NCBI GenBank assembly: GCA_035373905.1
Contig: DAOSOK010000004.1
Location: 124,001-188,000, forward strand
Direction of reading: 5' to 3'
DNA from: Candidatus Ozemobacteraceae bacterium
GTDB taxonomy: Bacteria > Muiribacteriota > Ozemobacteria > Ozemobacterales > Ozemobacteraceae
DNA: 64,000 nt
Shown: piece by piece, positions 52,211-61,477 of the stretch
Numbering within the stretch: the first letter of the stretch is position 1
How the letters are laid out: each line of letters opens with the position of its first letter
The notes under the pieces: model-generated
What the model saw: the letters and a program-made list of their open reading frames with translations, nothing else
Databases searched by the model: none
What the model was told of the DNA's origin: nothing
Translations under genes and position numbers: made by a program

Positions 52211-53854
52211 TCAGGCGCGGAGCGACTCGACCTCGTCGGCCCAGCGGCCCAGCGGTTCGGTCAGGCGGCGGTGAAGCTCGTTCGAGAACTCCCGTTCGAC
52301 CGCGTCCGTCAGGTCGTCAAGGGTGCCCGCCTGGCGCGCGAGCCAGAAGCCCGCCTGGAGATGGCAGACGAGCCAGAACAGCAGGCCCCCGCCGATGAAC
52401 ATGCCGGCGGCCGGGTCGTGGGCCGTCAGGAGGGCCGTCAGAAAATACCTGACCAGCAGAAGGATGATTGTGAGCGGAAGCGCGTTGAGCAGCAGCGTCG
52501 CGATGCGGCCGGGCCGAGGCTCGTCGAGGAACCGGCGCACGCTGTCGGCGAGCTGCTCCGTTGTGATTCGGCGCGCGGGAGATGCGTCGATGCGCGCAGC
52601 GGCCGGCCGTGGATCGAGACCGGCGCGATCGAGCGTTTCGACGACCTGCCGCCGGCCGCTCGCCAGGAGTTCATCGGCCGTCGCCCCGGCAACGGTGGCC
52701 AGATGCTTGGCCAGCGGCGTGACGGGGTCGCCGAACGGCGATGCGACGATGCTCTGGAATCGCATCGCCAGCATGGAGACCGCGAGCGAGGCCCGCACGT
52801 AGGCCCCGAACGGTCCGCCGAGCCGCCCGGCGGCGGCCGACTCGCGGCGCCGCGCAAGCTCGGGTGCAAGGTTGCCCACGGCGGCGCGTGCCGCTTCCCG
52901 CAGTTTCTCGCGGCTTTCCCGGAGAAACGTGTCCTTCCAGCTTCGCAGACTGGAAGCGGCCTGCCGTGCCGAAGCCAGATTGCACGCCGTTTCGATCCGG
53001 GCGATGGTTTCCAATGCGCGCCCGGCTTGATTCTCGGCGCTGATGCGTTTGGCAACCGTTGCATCGAGCCTTTTGCGGAGATACTCCTCGAGCTTGGGGA
53101 AGTCCCAGCGGGGGCCGACTCCCTGGCCGGTCTTCGCGAACAGTGCGTATCTCGCCGAGATGCGGAAGACGGGAAGTTCTTCGTCGAGAGGCGTTTTGAG
53201 CGCCAGGGCGCCGATTTTCGTGCGAAGGTCCGCGACGATGGTGTCCAGCTCGTTCTGCGTCTTCATGCCCTCGTCGAGCCGGTTCAGGACGATGACGGCG
53301 CGCCTGAAGCCCATCGACTCGGTGAGGACCGTGAAGAGAGCTTCCGAGTCGTATTTCTGGGCGGTGACGACGACCAGGACGAGGTCGGCGAGTTCGAGGA
53401 GCCTGGCGAACGTGGTCCTGTTCGCTTCCTTGATGCCGTCGAGGTCGGGGGTGTCGACGAGAATCAGGTGCGCGAGTTCTTCGCGCTCATGCGTGACGAT
53501 CAGTTCGTCGGGCGGCAGAACCCCGTGCAGAAGGGATTTCGCCGTTGCGAGACGGTTTTTGTGCACATACAGGGCGGCTTGTTCGGTGGAACAGGCTTTC
53601 GCCGAGGTTTCGCAGATATTCCCGCCGGCGAGGGCGTTGATCAGCGTCGTCTTGCCGACGTTGGTGCCGCCCGCGATGACCGCCAGCAGACAGTCGCAGA
53701 CGCTTTTCTCGCGTTTCTCGAGAATGCCGATCTGCCGCTCCGCCTCCGCCTCGTCGGCCGGAAGAGGGCGGCCCCAGAGCGCCTTCGACGCCGCGATCAG
53801 CGCTCGAAGGTCCTGGGCGGCATGGGGCGTAGGTGCGGGAAGCGTCGTGTGCAT
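52211..53854 (-). CDS. dynamin-like GTPase 1
   Basis: A 547-residue protein with a G domain at about 60-250. Walker A/P-loop is GGTNVGKTTL, G2 a Thr in the ETSAKACSTEQA loop, G3 DTPDLDG and G4 VLNRLDEG (NRLD in place of NKxD). A long helical region rich in Arg, Ala and Glu follows, with a hydrophobic hairpin near residues 455-500 (LLLNALPLTIILLLVRYFLTALL...GMFIGGGLLFWLVCHL), probably a membrane anchor. This layout fits bacterial dynamin-like proteins. It is a paralog of the GTPase gene at 59546. Start at 53854 is the second Met. Confidence 0.85.
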   Translation of the reverse strand: MHTTLPAPTPHAAQDLRALIAASKALWGRPLPADEAEAERQIGILEKREKSVCDCLLAVIAGGTNVGKTTLINALAGGNICETSAKACSTEQAALYVHKNRLATAKSLLHGVLPPDELIVTHEREELAHLILVDTPDLDGIKEANRTTFARLLELADLVLVVVTAQKYDSEALFTVLTESMGFRRAVIVLNRLDEGMKTQNELDTIVADLRTKIGALALKTPLDEELPVFRISARYALFAKTGQGVGPRWDFPKLEEYLRKRLDATVAKRISAENQAGRALETIARIETACNLASARQAASSLRSWKDTFLRESREKLREAARAAVGNLAPELARRRESAAAGRLGGPFGAYVRASLAVSMLAMRFQSIVASPFGDPVTPLAKHLATVAGATADELLASGRRQVVETLDRAGLDPRPAAARIDASPARRITTEQLADSVRRFLDEPRPGRIATLLLNALPLTIILLLVRYFLTALLTAHDPAAGMFIGGGLLFWLVCHLQAGFWLARQAGTLDDLTDAVEREFSNELHRRLTEPLGRWADEVESLRA

Positions 53855-53992
53855 ACATCGACGAGCATACCCCACGTTTCCTCTCCGTGCAATTCTCCGG
53901 CTGACCGTGCTATGATCGCCGCATCGGTCGCCCCGATGCTCGAGGATCCGGGGTTGCTCCGGTTTTCACATGAACGCTCAGGACGTCATTTC

Positions 53993-56146
53993 ATGACCGG
54001 TCAAATTCTTTCACAGTCTCCGCTGTTGGAGGCCTGTGTGGCGTTTCTGATCTTTTTTCTCCTTTCTTCCGCCTCCTATGGCACGGCCGCCTGGCTGCTT
54101 CCAGCCGGCTCGACGGCCCGCCGCTGGTCGGCGACGATCGTCATCGGACACGCCGTTCAACTCGGCATCTTCCGCATCCTGGCGCACGTCTCGGCATTCC
54201 GGCCGATTCCTGCGCTTGCCGCCGTCGCTCTGTTCGCGGGAGTGACGGCGCTGGTCCGGATGGTGCGCCCCCGATCCGGATTCTCGCTGCGAATGCACCT
54301 GCAGGATGATCTGCAAAACCTCAGGAACCGCGTCGGACAGGCCCTCGCATGCCCGGCACGGCGTCTCGTTCAGGCTCTTGCCGCCGCCGCCGCCGTTGCG
54401 TTCATCCGGGCCGTCATCAACCTTCCCGTCGTCACCGACTCGCTTACATATCATATGATATTTGCAGGTGGTTTCGTCCGCAGCGGAGGCTGGTTCGACA
54501 TCGACATGCCCGGAACATGGGGGGTAAAATACCGCTTCTATCCGACAGGAGGAGAGATTCTTACAGCGTGGCTCATGCTCCCGTTCCACGGTGATCTGCT
54601 GGCTGGCCTGACGTGCTTCCCATCCTGGATCCTGACGATGACCGCGCTGTATGAACTTGGCCGCAATCTCGGCCTGCCGCCGCGTCGGGCCGTCATTCCA
54701 GCCTGTCTGGTTGGCTTCATGCCCGCCGTGTTCGCCTTCGTCGCCACCACCTATGTCGATATTCCTCTTCTCGGCCTGCTCCTCGCCGGCACGCTGTTTT
54801 TTCTGCAAGCCTGGCAGACGGGGGGGCGTGGGGCCCATGTGTTGTGCGGAACGGCCATGGGTGCTGCGCTGTCCGTGAAAATTTTCGCTCTTGGCGGTGC
54901 GATCGGCGCCCTTGCGATGCTTTCAGGACGGTCGCTTCTTTCGCGGCGCATCATGCCGGCGCTTCTGGTCGCCAGTACGACGGCTGTTACGGGACTCCCG
55001 CATTATATCGACCTGTATATTCGATTCGGCTCGCCGACCTGGCCGCTTCCCCTCGGGTTGCCCGGCATTCCGCTCTTTGCCGGAAGCCGCGCGTTTGCCG
55101 AGATGCTTGCGTATCTGGCGGTCGTCGCCGACCGCCAGATTTCGGGCGGTTCTCTACCATACGAGATCGGCTGGCTCGCCAGATGGTTTTTCGGATTCGG
55201 CCCTGTGTCAATCGGGCCGATCGCCCTCGTCTGCGCATTTCTTGCGCCGATCGGTCTTTGGAGGGTTTGGAACTGTTGGAGCAGGGGATTTGCCGCGTTC
55301 ACGGGCCTGATGCTCGCGGCTTCGTCAGCCGGTCTTGCCGGTGCCGGAATGTGGAAGTTTCATGTCATCTTTGCGAGTGTGAACGCTCGCCTGAACGTCT
55401 ATCCGTCTGCGCTTCTCATACTCCTGGGTGTGATCGCTCTCGAACGCTGGGCTGATGACGCTCGATCACGTGGGCTGACGGCGATTGCCGTTCTGGGAAT
55501 TCTCGGCTTGCTTGTCACGTTCCCCGTCACCTGGTCGACGGGGTATTTCGGACTCGATATATTCCTGCTGGCAATGCCTGTCTGCATGGCTTGTTTCCCG
55601 GTCGTTCCCGCCCCTCCGATGATTGCGGTCGATCGTACATCTCTGATTGCTGCCGTATTGGCGGTCACCTTCGGTCTTGCGATCCTTTCGCCGCTGAAGG
55701 AAAAGCTTCGCCCGGTGCAGTTGATGAACGCGTTCGAAGCGCATGAGATGGATCGGACAATTTCTTCGGCGTGGGTTTTCTGCGATGATCCTGCGAAACC
55801 ACGTCGGATCGCTTTCTCGACAGGCTGGGATGGCATGCTCGGCTATAAATGGTATTCCGCATTTCTCATGGGGCGCAATCTCCAGAACCATCTCACCTAT
55901 GTGCCGATTACAAGAGACGGCGGAATCATAGAATATAATGATGCAGATAAAATACTGAAGGAAGCTGATTTCGGTGCGTGGCGCCGGCGACTTGTGGAAC
56001 AGAAGATCGATACCGTCGTTCTTTTTCCCCCATACCCGCCCGAGCATGCCTGGGTGGTTGCCCACCCCGACCTGTTCGTGCCGGAGGGCCCGGCTTCCCC
56101 GACGATGGTATTTCGCGTGGTGAATATGGAGAAGGATTGGAAATGA
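53993..56146 (+). CDS. GT-C-type membrane protein 1
   Basis: A 717-residue polytopic protein with about 12 hydrophobic segments and a GT-C-like extracytoplasmic loop near residue 150: VTDSLTYHMIFAGGFVRSGG followed by WFDIDMPGTWGVKYRFYPTGGEIL. The Asp-Tyr-His arrangement resembles the acidic catalytic motif of lipid-linked sugar transferases. The C-terminus is a soluble domain with DPAKPRRIAFSTGWDGMLGYKWYSAFLMG. It is paralogous to the gene at 56762 throughout. The start is the ATG at 53993 with a distant AGGA; earlier frames overlap the GTPase gene on the opposite strand. Substrate unknown. Confidence 0.85.
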   Translation: MTGQILSQSPLLEACVAFLIFFLLSSASYGTAAWLLPAGSTARRWSATIVIGHAVQLGIFRILAHVSAFRPIPALAAVALFAGVTALVRMVRPRSGFSLRMHLQDDLQNLRNRVGQALACPARRLVQALAAAAAVAFIRAVINLPVVTDSLTYHMIFAGGFVRSGGWFDIDMPGTWGVKYRFYPTGGEILTAWLMLPFHGDLLAGLTCFPSWILTMTALYELGRNLGLPPRRAVIPACLVGFMPAVFAFVATTYVDIPLLGLLLAGTLFFLQAWQTGGRGAHVLCGTAMGAALSVKIFALGGAIGALAMLSGRSLLSRRIMPALLVASTTAVTGLPHYIDLYIRFGSPTWPLPLGLPGIPLFAGSRAFAEMLAYLAVVADRQISGGSLPYEIGWLARWFFGFGPVSIGPIALVCAFLAPIGLWRVWNCWSRGFAAFTGLMLAASSAGLAGAGMWKFHVIFASVNARLNVYPSALLILLGVIALERWADDARSRGLTAIAVLGILGLLVTFPVTWSTGYFGLDIFLLAMPVCMACFPVVPAPPMIAVDRTSLIAAVLAVTFGLAILSPLKEKLRPVQLMNAFEAHEMDRTISSAWVFCDDPAKPRRIAFSTGWDGMLGYKWYSAFLMGRNLQNHLTYVPITRDGGIIEYNDADKILKEADFGAWRRRLVEQKIDTVVLFPPYPPEHAWVVAHPDLFVPEGPASPTMVFRVVNMEKDWK

Positions 56147-56676
56147 TGGGAAAGGCGAGATATGTTCGAGGATTTTCTCCGTCCCGGCGGGGCCTGGCCG
56201 TGCAGATGGCGGTGTTTTTCCTGCTGACGGGCGTTTTCGGCGGCGCCATGGTCGGATATTTCGTGGCGCGGGACCACGCCGCTCTCTCCTGGCCGTCGGC
56301 GCCGGGAACGATCGTTAAAAGCTGGGTCGGCGAGCGGAGCGAGTGGAAGGATGATCACACCTATCAGCTGTATTCCCCGCATGTGCGATATGTCTACCGC
56401 GTCGGCACCGCCTCGCAACCGTACGAGGGTGAAGAAATATCCAGCCTGCAGACCTCTTCCGGAGACAGAAAATGGGCCGAGTCCGTCGTGGCGAGCTATG
56501 CCGTCGGAACCCGTGTCACGGTGTATTACAACCCGGACCGCCCGCAGGAAGCCCTTCTCGAACGCGGAATTCACACCTGGTTCATCCTGCTGTTCGTGGG
56601 GGTGGCCCTGCTCTTCCTCGGTCTGGGGATCGGAATGATCCGCTTCCGCGCCGCCATCGACGGCGCTTCGAGATGA
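56143..56676 (+). CDS. DUF3592-type membrane protein
   Basis: A 177-residue protein with two membrane helices (QMAVFFLLTGVFGGAMVGYFVA and WFILLFVGVALLFLGLGIGMIRF) flanking an extracytoplasmic beta domain of about 95 residues. The domain shows TIVKSWVGER, SPHVRYVYRVG and GTRVTVYYNPDRPQEALLERG, which is the DUF3592 pattern. It overlaps the upstream GT-C stop by ATGA, so it is translationally coupled to it. Confidence 0.88.
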   Translation: MMGKARYVRGFSPSRRGLAVQMAVFFLLTGVFGGAMVGYFVARDHAALSWPSAPGTIVKSWVGERSEWKDDHTYQLYSPHVRYVYRVGTASQPYEGEEISSLQTSSGDRKWAESVVASYAVGTRVTVYYNPDRPQEALLERGIHTWFILLFVGVALLFLGLGIGMIRFRAAIDGASR

Positions 56677-56750
56677 GCCTCGCGCGTGGAACGTCTGCCC
56701 CACGTGCGAATGTGCGGATGGAATGTGGAAAAGTGAAGGCAGATAAGCGG

Positions 56751-56756
56751 TATAAT
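56751..56756 (+). promoter_or_regulatory. -10 box close to GT-C 2 start; leaderless candidate
   Basis: A perfect TATAAT lies five bases before the ATG at 56762, so a start point seven bases downstream would be at the ATG itself. No -35 match at 17 or 18 bases, so the call is tentative. Confidence 0.35.
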
Positions 56757-56761
56757 ATATA

Positions 56762-58897
56762 ATGAGTGATATAATAAATTCGATTCTTGCGCTCCTGCTG
56801 TTTGGCTTACTCGGATATGCGGCATACGGCTCGGCCGCGTGGCTCCTCCCGCGCGGCTCCACAGCCCGGCGCTGGGTCGGGGCGGTCGTAGCCGGACAGT
56901 GGTTCCAGATCTGCCTGTTTCAATGCCTTGCGCAGGGGCATGCGTTCCGATTGCAGTTCGTCATCGGCTTTACCGGCGCGTGTGCGACATTCGTCGCCTT
57001 CGTCCGGGGCCGATTCCCCCGGGATGACGTTTCCCTCGCAGCTCTGCTTCGCGCCGATGTGGAGAACCTTCGCACGCGCATCGACCAGGCTCTCGCGGGC
57101 CCGGCGCGCAGGCTCGTCCTGTTCTGCATCGCCGCCGCGGGTGTCGCGGCGGTCCGGGGCGCGCTGAACCTCTCGATCTCGTTCGATTCGCTTTCCTATC
57201 ACGACCTCTTTGCCGGGAACTTTGTCCGGACGGGAGGCTGGTTCGATATCGATTCGCCCGGCCCCTGGGGGATCAAATACCGCTTCTATCCGGCGGCGGG
57301 CGAGGGGATGATCGCCTGGCTGATGCTGCCGTTCCATGGCGACCTGGTGGCCGGCCTCGCTGCATTTCCGGCCTGGGGACTCACGATGGCCGCCCTCTAC
57401 GAACTGGGGCGCTGCCTCGGCCTCCCCGCCCGCCGGGCCGCGATCCCGGCCGCGATTGTCGGATTCATGCCGGCCGTGTTCGCGTTCCTCGCGACGACCT
57501 ACGTCGATATTATGCTGCTCGGGGCGCTTCTCGGCGGAATACTGTTCTTCCTCGAAGCCTGGGAGACGCGCTCCCGGGCTGCCCTGTTTCTCTGCGGCGC
57601 CGCGTTCGGAAACGCGCTCGCGATCAAGGTGTTCGGCCTGGCAGGCGCGACGGCTGCCATCGGCATGCTGTTCCTGCTCTGCTTCGCCCCGGCGCCGATA
57701 CGCCTGAGCCCTGACCGGTGGCTTTTCGCAGCGATCCCCGCGGCCCTGGCCGGCCTTCCCCACTACCTGCGCATGTATCTCGCCCACGGCTCCCCGACCT
57801 GGCCTCTGCCGTTGAGTCTTCCGGGAATACCGCTGTTTCCAGGAAGCGCGGAATGGGCCTCATACCTCGCCCGGATCAATCATGCCGCCGATCTCATGAT
57901 GCCCGGCGCAACCCTGCCGGATCAGATTCTATATCTTGTTCGATGGTATTTCGGCTTCGGCCCCATGTCGTTCGGCCCGGCCTGCCTGGTGCTCGCCGTC
58001 GTGGCGCCCGCCGGCCTGGCGTATCTCTGGAAGAACGGCCGGCGGGGCTTCTGCATCTTCGTTTTCCTGCTGCTGGCAGGCTCTGCCGCTGGTCTGCTCG
58101 GTTCGGGCATGTGGAAGTTCCACGTCTCGTACGCAAGCATCAATGCCCGGTTGATCAGTATCATGACGGCCGTCCTCGCCCTGCTCGGCGTCCTCTCGTT
58201 CGAACGCTGGCGCGCGGAAGCGCGCTCGAACGTGCTCTCGCTCGTCCTGCTGATGGGCGCGACAGCCGTCGCCATCGGTTTGCCGGAACAGTTTTCGACC
58301 GGTTTCCGCGCATTCGACCTGTTCCTGCTCGCCACTCCCTTCGCGGCGGCGCTCCTGCCGGTTCGACGCCTTCCCCGAATGCGCTGGCCGGAAACGAATT
58401 GTCTCGTGGCGGCCCTGGCCCTAGGTTGTGTGGCTCTCTCCCTCCTGCCGCAGATCGAAGGGCGCATGAGGCAGTGCCAGTATGTCGCCGCGTACGAGGC
58501 CCACGGCCCCGATCGCGATATCGCGCCCGCCTGGGCCCTTTGCGACGACCCGGCGACCCCTCGCCGGATCGCCTTTTCCACGGGATGGTACAACGACCAG
58601 GGCTATAAATGGTACTGGGCGCCCCTTCTCGGCCGAAAGCTCCAGAACGACCTGACCTACGTCCCGATCACGACGGACGGCTCGATCGTCGAATACGACG
58701 ATCCGACCGCCGTCGCCGCGAAAGCCGACCTTGAAGCCTGGCTCCGTCGCCTCTCGGAACGCCGGATCGACACCCTCGTCTTTTTCCCCCCTTTTCCGCC
58801 CGAGCACGCCTGGGTCGTTGCCCGCCCCGACCTGTTCCGCCCCGTGGGAATAGCTTCCCCGACCCTGGTGTTCGATGTCGGAATTCACAACCGCTGA
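56762..58897 (+). CDS. GT-C-type membrane protein 2
   Basis: A 711-residue paralog of the protein at 53993, with the same helix pattern and the same loop (FDSLSYHDLFAGNFVRTGG; WFDIDSPGPWGIKYRFYPAAGEG) and C-terminal domain (DDPATPRRIAFSTGWYNDQGYKWYWAPLLG). Conservation of the Asp-Tyr-His loop and the GYKWY region in both copies marks the likely functional sites. The stop codon lies inside a 19-base dispersed repeat, so the final residues (FDVGIHNR) may come from the repeat. Glycosyltransferase activity is an inference. Confidence 0.85.
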   Translation: MSDIINSILALLLFGLLGYAAYGSAAWLLPRGSTARRWVGAVVAGQWFQICLFQCLAQGHAFRLQFVIGFTGACATFVAFVRGRFPRDDVSLAALLRADVENLRTRIDQALAGPARRLVLFCIAAAGVAAVRGALNLSISFDSLSYHDLFAGNFVRTGGWFDIDSPGPWGIKYRFYPAAGEGMIAWLMLPFHGDLVAGLAAFPAWGLTMAALYELGRCLGLPARRAAIPAAIVGFMPAVFAFLATTYVDIMLLGALLGGILFFLEAWETRSRAALFLCGAAFGNALAIKVFGLAGATAAIGMLFLLCFAPAPIRLSPDRWLFAAIPAALAGLPHYLRMYLAHGSPTWPLPLSLPGIPLFPGSAEWASYLARINHAADLMMPGATLPDQILYLVRWYFGFGPMSFGPACLVLAVVAPAGLAYLWKNGRRGFCIFVFLLLAGSAAGLLGSGMWKFHVSYASINARLISIMTAVLALLGVLSFERWRAEARSNVLSLVLLMGATAVAIGLPEQFSTGFRAFDLFLLATPFAAALLPVRRLPRMRWPETNCLVAALALGCVALSLLPQIEGRMRQCQYVAAYEAHGPDRDIAPAWALCDDPATPRRIAFSTGWYNDQGYKWYWAPLLGRKLQNDLTYVPITTDGSIVEYDDPTAVAAKADLEAWLRRLSERRIDTLVFFPPFPPEHAWVVARPDLFRPVGIASPTLVFDVGIHNR

Positions 58898-58902
58898 ATC
58901 AC
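58884..58902. repeat. 19-base dispersed repeat, copy 2
   Basis: Identical to 8920-8938 (TTCACAACCGCTGAATCAC). It contains the stop codon of the GT-C 2 gene. The following 200 bases (58903-59100) hold CACAGAGAAAATGAAATTC-type simple sequence, also typical of dispersed repeat remnants, and no gene. Confidence 0.6.
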
Positions 58903-59100
58903 GGAGAATACGAAGGATACAGAGATTTCACAGAGAAAATGAAATTCTCGGTTTCTTCTCTGTGATTCACGTTCTTTTCTGCTGAATTCGAACGGAGACT
59001 CATGTGCATGCCCTTGAGTGACGCCGCTTTTCTTTTTGGAATGTCAGGTATAGACTTGAAGCAGGGGAAGACCCCGCACCCAAGAGATGGAGGATCGAAG

Positions 59101-59568
59101 ATGAGAAAATTATTTCTGCTGGTCTGTTTCTGCATGATCGGCGCGCTTCCCGCCTGGGCGGCTTACTGCTCGGGATGCGGTCAGAAGCTTCTCGACGACG
59201 TGAAGTTCTGTTCGAAGTGCGGCACGAAAGTCGCGGTCCCCGACGCGGCGAAACCGGCGCCTGAACCGTCGAAACCGGCGCCGGCCACGGACAAGGTGAA
59301 ACAGGAGGAGCCCGACCGCACGGCCGTCTATCGGACGAAGACCGATCTGTACGTCTATCAGCGCCGGGGTGACGAGCACAATGTCCTGAAGAAGAACTTC
59401 CTTTTCAAACCGCGCCGGTACAAGATCAAAGCGGGTTCTGAGATCCGCGTTCTCGAAATCGTCGGCGACACCCTGCATGTCGAGTCGGTTCCGGGCCCTG
59501 ACGGAAAAACGGAGAAAGGCTGGGTCACCGAGGAGGAGCTCGCCCTCAGGACGACCTGGTCGAAATAG
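59101..59568 (+). CDS. exported zinc-ribbon and SH3-like protein
   Basis: A 155-residue precursor with a signal peptide (KLFLLVCFCMIGALPAWAA). Right after it is a zinc ribbon CSGCGQKLLDDVKFCSKCG, of the type usually found in the cytoplasm. A Pro/Ala/Lys linker follows, then an SH3-like beta domain (TDLYVYQRRGDEHNVLKKN...GSEIRVLEIVGDTLHVES). The start at 59101 follows GGAGG. Its 3' end overlaps the convergent GTPase gene by 23 bases. Confidence 0.8.
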   Translation: MRKLFLLVCFCMIGALPAWAAYCSGCGQKLLDDVKFCSKCGTKVAVPDAAKPAPEPSKPAPATDKVKQEEPDRTAVYRTKTDLYVYQRRGDEHNVLKKNFLFKPRRYKIKAGSEIRVLEIVGDTLHVESVPGPDGKTEKGWVTEEELALRTTWSK

Positions 59569-61459
59569 CCTCCCACTCGGTCCGGACGGACTCCCAGTCG
59601 GTCCGGATCTGCTCCAGCAACAGAGAAACGTCTCCGCGGTCGAGCGTGACCGGCAGGAACAGTTGTTCGACCGGCCTGGTGAGCCATTCAACGGGCTCGA
59701 GGAAGACCGCCCGGCGCGTCTTTTCGAAGGCGTCATACGCCCGTGACATGAACGGCTCCCGCGAGAGCGACACCTGATCGACGAAATGCAGCAGGTTGCC
59801 GGGAAGCCAGCTCGCGAGCCGCTCATACACCGGCAGGCCGATTGGCCCCAGCAGATACTCCGTGACGCCGGGAAGAATGACCGCCGTCTTGATCGCGATG
59901 ACTGCGGCGGCGAAGCCCGTCAGTGCGGAGAATCCCGGAATGACCGCCCGCATTGTCGCGATGACCTCGGGGTTGCTGTCGCAAAAATCGGCGAGATCGT
60001 GTTCGAACTTGTCGATCACCGGCTGCATCTGCGTCCGACCGCGCTCCGCAAGATGTTCTCTGAGACGCTCGCGCAGGGCCGCCGGGTCGGGCCAGTCGAG
60101 CAGACGAAGCTCGCCATGCAAGCGGCTCGCCAGAGCCTTTCCGCTCTGCGCCGCGGCGCGACTCCGATCGAGCAGGTCTGCGCGCGCCGCCTCGATGAGC
60201 TTCGCCGTCTCTTCGAGATCGCGCCGGTCACGCTCGGCGATCGGATCGACGGGGCCCTGAACAGGCGAGCTTCCGAAAATGATGCTGCGAAACTTCGAAT
60301 ATGCACCGCCGGCCTTCCGGCTGATGTCGCTCACCAGATCCCCGAAGGAGGTTTTCAGACGGGGCTGAAGCACCCTCACGAGTGCGTCCTGAAGCTCGAA
60401 ATACCCCGCATGGCCGGCGAACTCGCGGATCGGCTGTTTCAGCGACCGCTCGATCCGCTGCCTGAACTCGTGAAGCATCTCCTCGCACTCCTCCTGTCGC
60501 GCGAGAATATGCCGGGCCGATTCCGTGAGCGCCGTCTTCGCGTTCCCCAGACCGTGTTCCAGCGACTCGATCCGCCGGGCGGGCGCCTCGGCCGCCGCAT
60601 CCGCGAGATGCCGCCTGAGTTCCTTCACGGCTTCCGCCGGCAGAAGGCCATGATCGGTCGTTTTCTGCAGCTTGATGGCAAGCACCGCTCTCTTGTGAGC
60701 CGGCCATCTCTCGCCGTATCGTCGCGTCAGATCATCAAGCGCCGCCGCGTGCTGGGAAAGATACTGGTTGAAAACGTCGATCCGTCGCGGAAGCAGTTGC
60801 ATCGCCTCGTCGAGGAAGCTGATGCCTCTCTCGTCCTCGTATTTCTGCTGGGTGGTGACCCAGACCACGAGGTCGGCGAACCCCAGGCCGAGCCGCGCCG
60901 CGGCGCGACATTTCGGATCCGAACTGTCGATGTCGGGAGAATCGAGAATGATCGGAAGATCCTGCGGCCAGTCCGGATCGTGATCGGCGTAAAGAGCGTG
61001 CCTGCGAGGAGCGGGGGCGGAAAGCTCGGAGGTGGGAACGAGATGAAAGCCTGCATGAGCGGCCGTGACCGCCTTCAGATCCTCTTCCCGGCCGGCTCCG
61101 ACGAGCCTCTTCGTGAAACTTGCCGTGCAGCCGGAGGGAGATACTATATAGCCTGCTATTGTATTGATCAGTGTGGATTTGCCGGTGTTCGTTCCTCCGC
61201 ACAGGATCGCCACGGGAGGCAAAGTGCCGCCGGTCGCGACGTGCGGAATGAGACGCCGGCGGAGGAAGGTGACGCCGAACTCGAGGCCGGCAACGTCGAT
61301 GTCTCCGAACTGCTTCGGATGCGATCTGACCGACTCCAGCGCGGACTCGCACCACCGCGCGAGCAGGTCGGCGTGCTTCAGGAGCGAGGCCGCTGCCGCG
61401 GTCTTCCCTTCGGCGGAAAGAGGCGCAGATTCCGTCGCGGTCTCGTGCCTCCTCATCAT
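59546..61459 (-). CDS. dynamin-like GTPase 2
   Basis: A 637-residue paralog of the GTPase at 52211. The P-loop GGTNTGKSTLINTIAGY is followed by a G2 Thr in CTASFTKRLV, G3 DSPDID and a G4-like QYLSQ/VFNQY region that is poorly conserved. The helical stalk contains repeated Arg/Glu heptads, and the C-terminus has a hydrophobic hairpin (FAAVIAIKTAVILPGVTEYLLGPIGLPVY) and a terminal helix. Likely membrane-associated and self-assembling. Nucleotide hydrolysis is plausible, but NKxD is not clear. Confidence 0.83.
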   Translation of the reverse strand: MMRRHETATESAPLSAEGKTAAAASLLKHADLLARWCESALESVRSHPKQFGDIDVAGLEFGVTFLRRRLIPHVATGGTLPPVAILCGGTNTGKSTLINTIAGYIVSPSGCTASFTKRLVGAGREEDLKAVTAAHAGFHLVPTSELSAPAPRRHALYADHDPDWPQDLPIILDSPDIDSSDPKCRAAARLGLGFADLVVWVTTQQKYEDERGISFLDEAMQLLPRRIDVFNQYLSQHAAALDDLTRRYGERWPAHKRAVLAIKLQKTTDHGLLPAEAVKELRRHLADAAAEAPARRIESLEHGLGNAKTALTESARHILARQEECEEMLHEFRQRIERSLKQPIREFAGHAGYFELQDALVRVLQPRLKTSFGDLVSDISRKAGGAYSKFRSIIFGSSPVQGPVDPIAERDRRDLEETAKLIEAARADLLDRSRAAAQSGKALASRLHGELRLLDWPDPAALRERLREHLAERGRTQMQPVIDKFEHDLADFCDSNPEVIATMRAVIPGFSALTGFAAAVIAIKTAVILPGVTEYLLGPIGLPVYERLASWLPGNLLHFVDQVSLSREPFMSRAYDAFEKTRRAVFLEPVEWLTRPVEQLFLPVTLDRGDVSLLLEQIRTDWESVRTEWEAISTRSS

Positions 61460-61477
61460 TCCCGACGTTCCCGCCGT

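Noticed and set aside
52271..53992. Long plus-strand open frame running into the GT-C 1 gene
   Set aside because: It is antisense to the dynamin-like GTPase and its translation is Arg-rich, low in hydrophobic order and without family signatures. Only the part from 53993 on is a credible protein.
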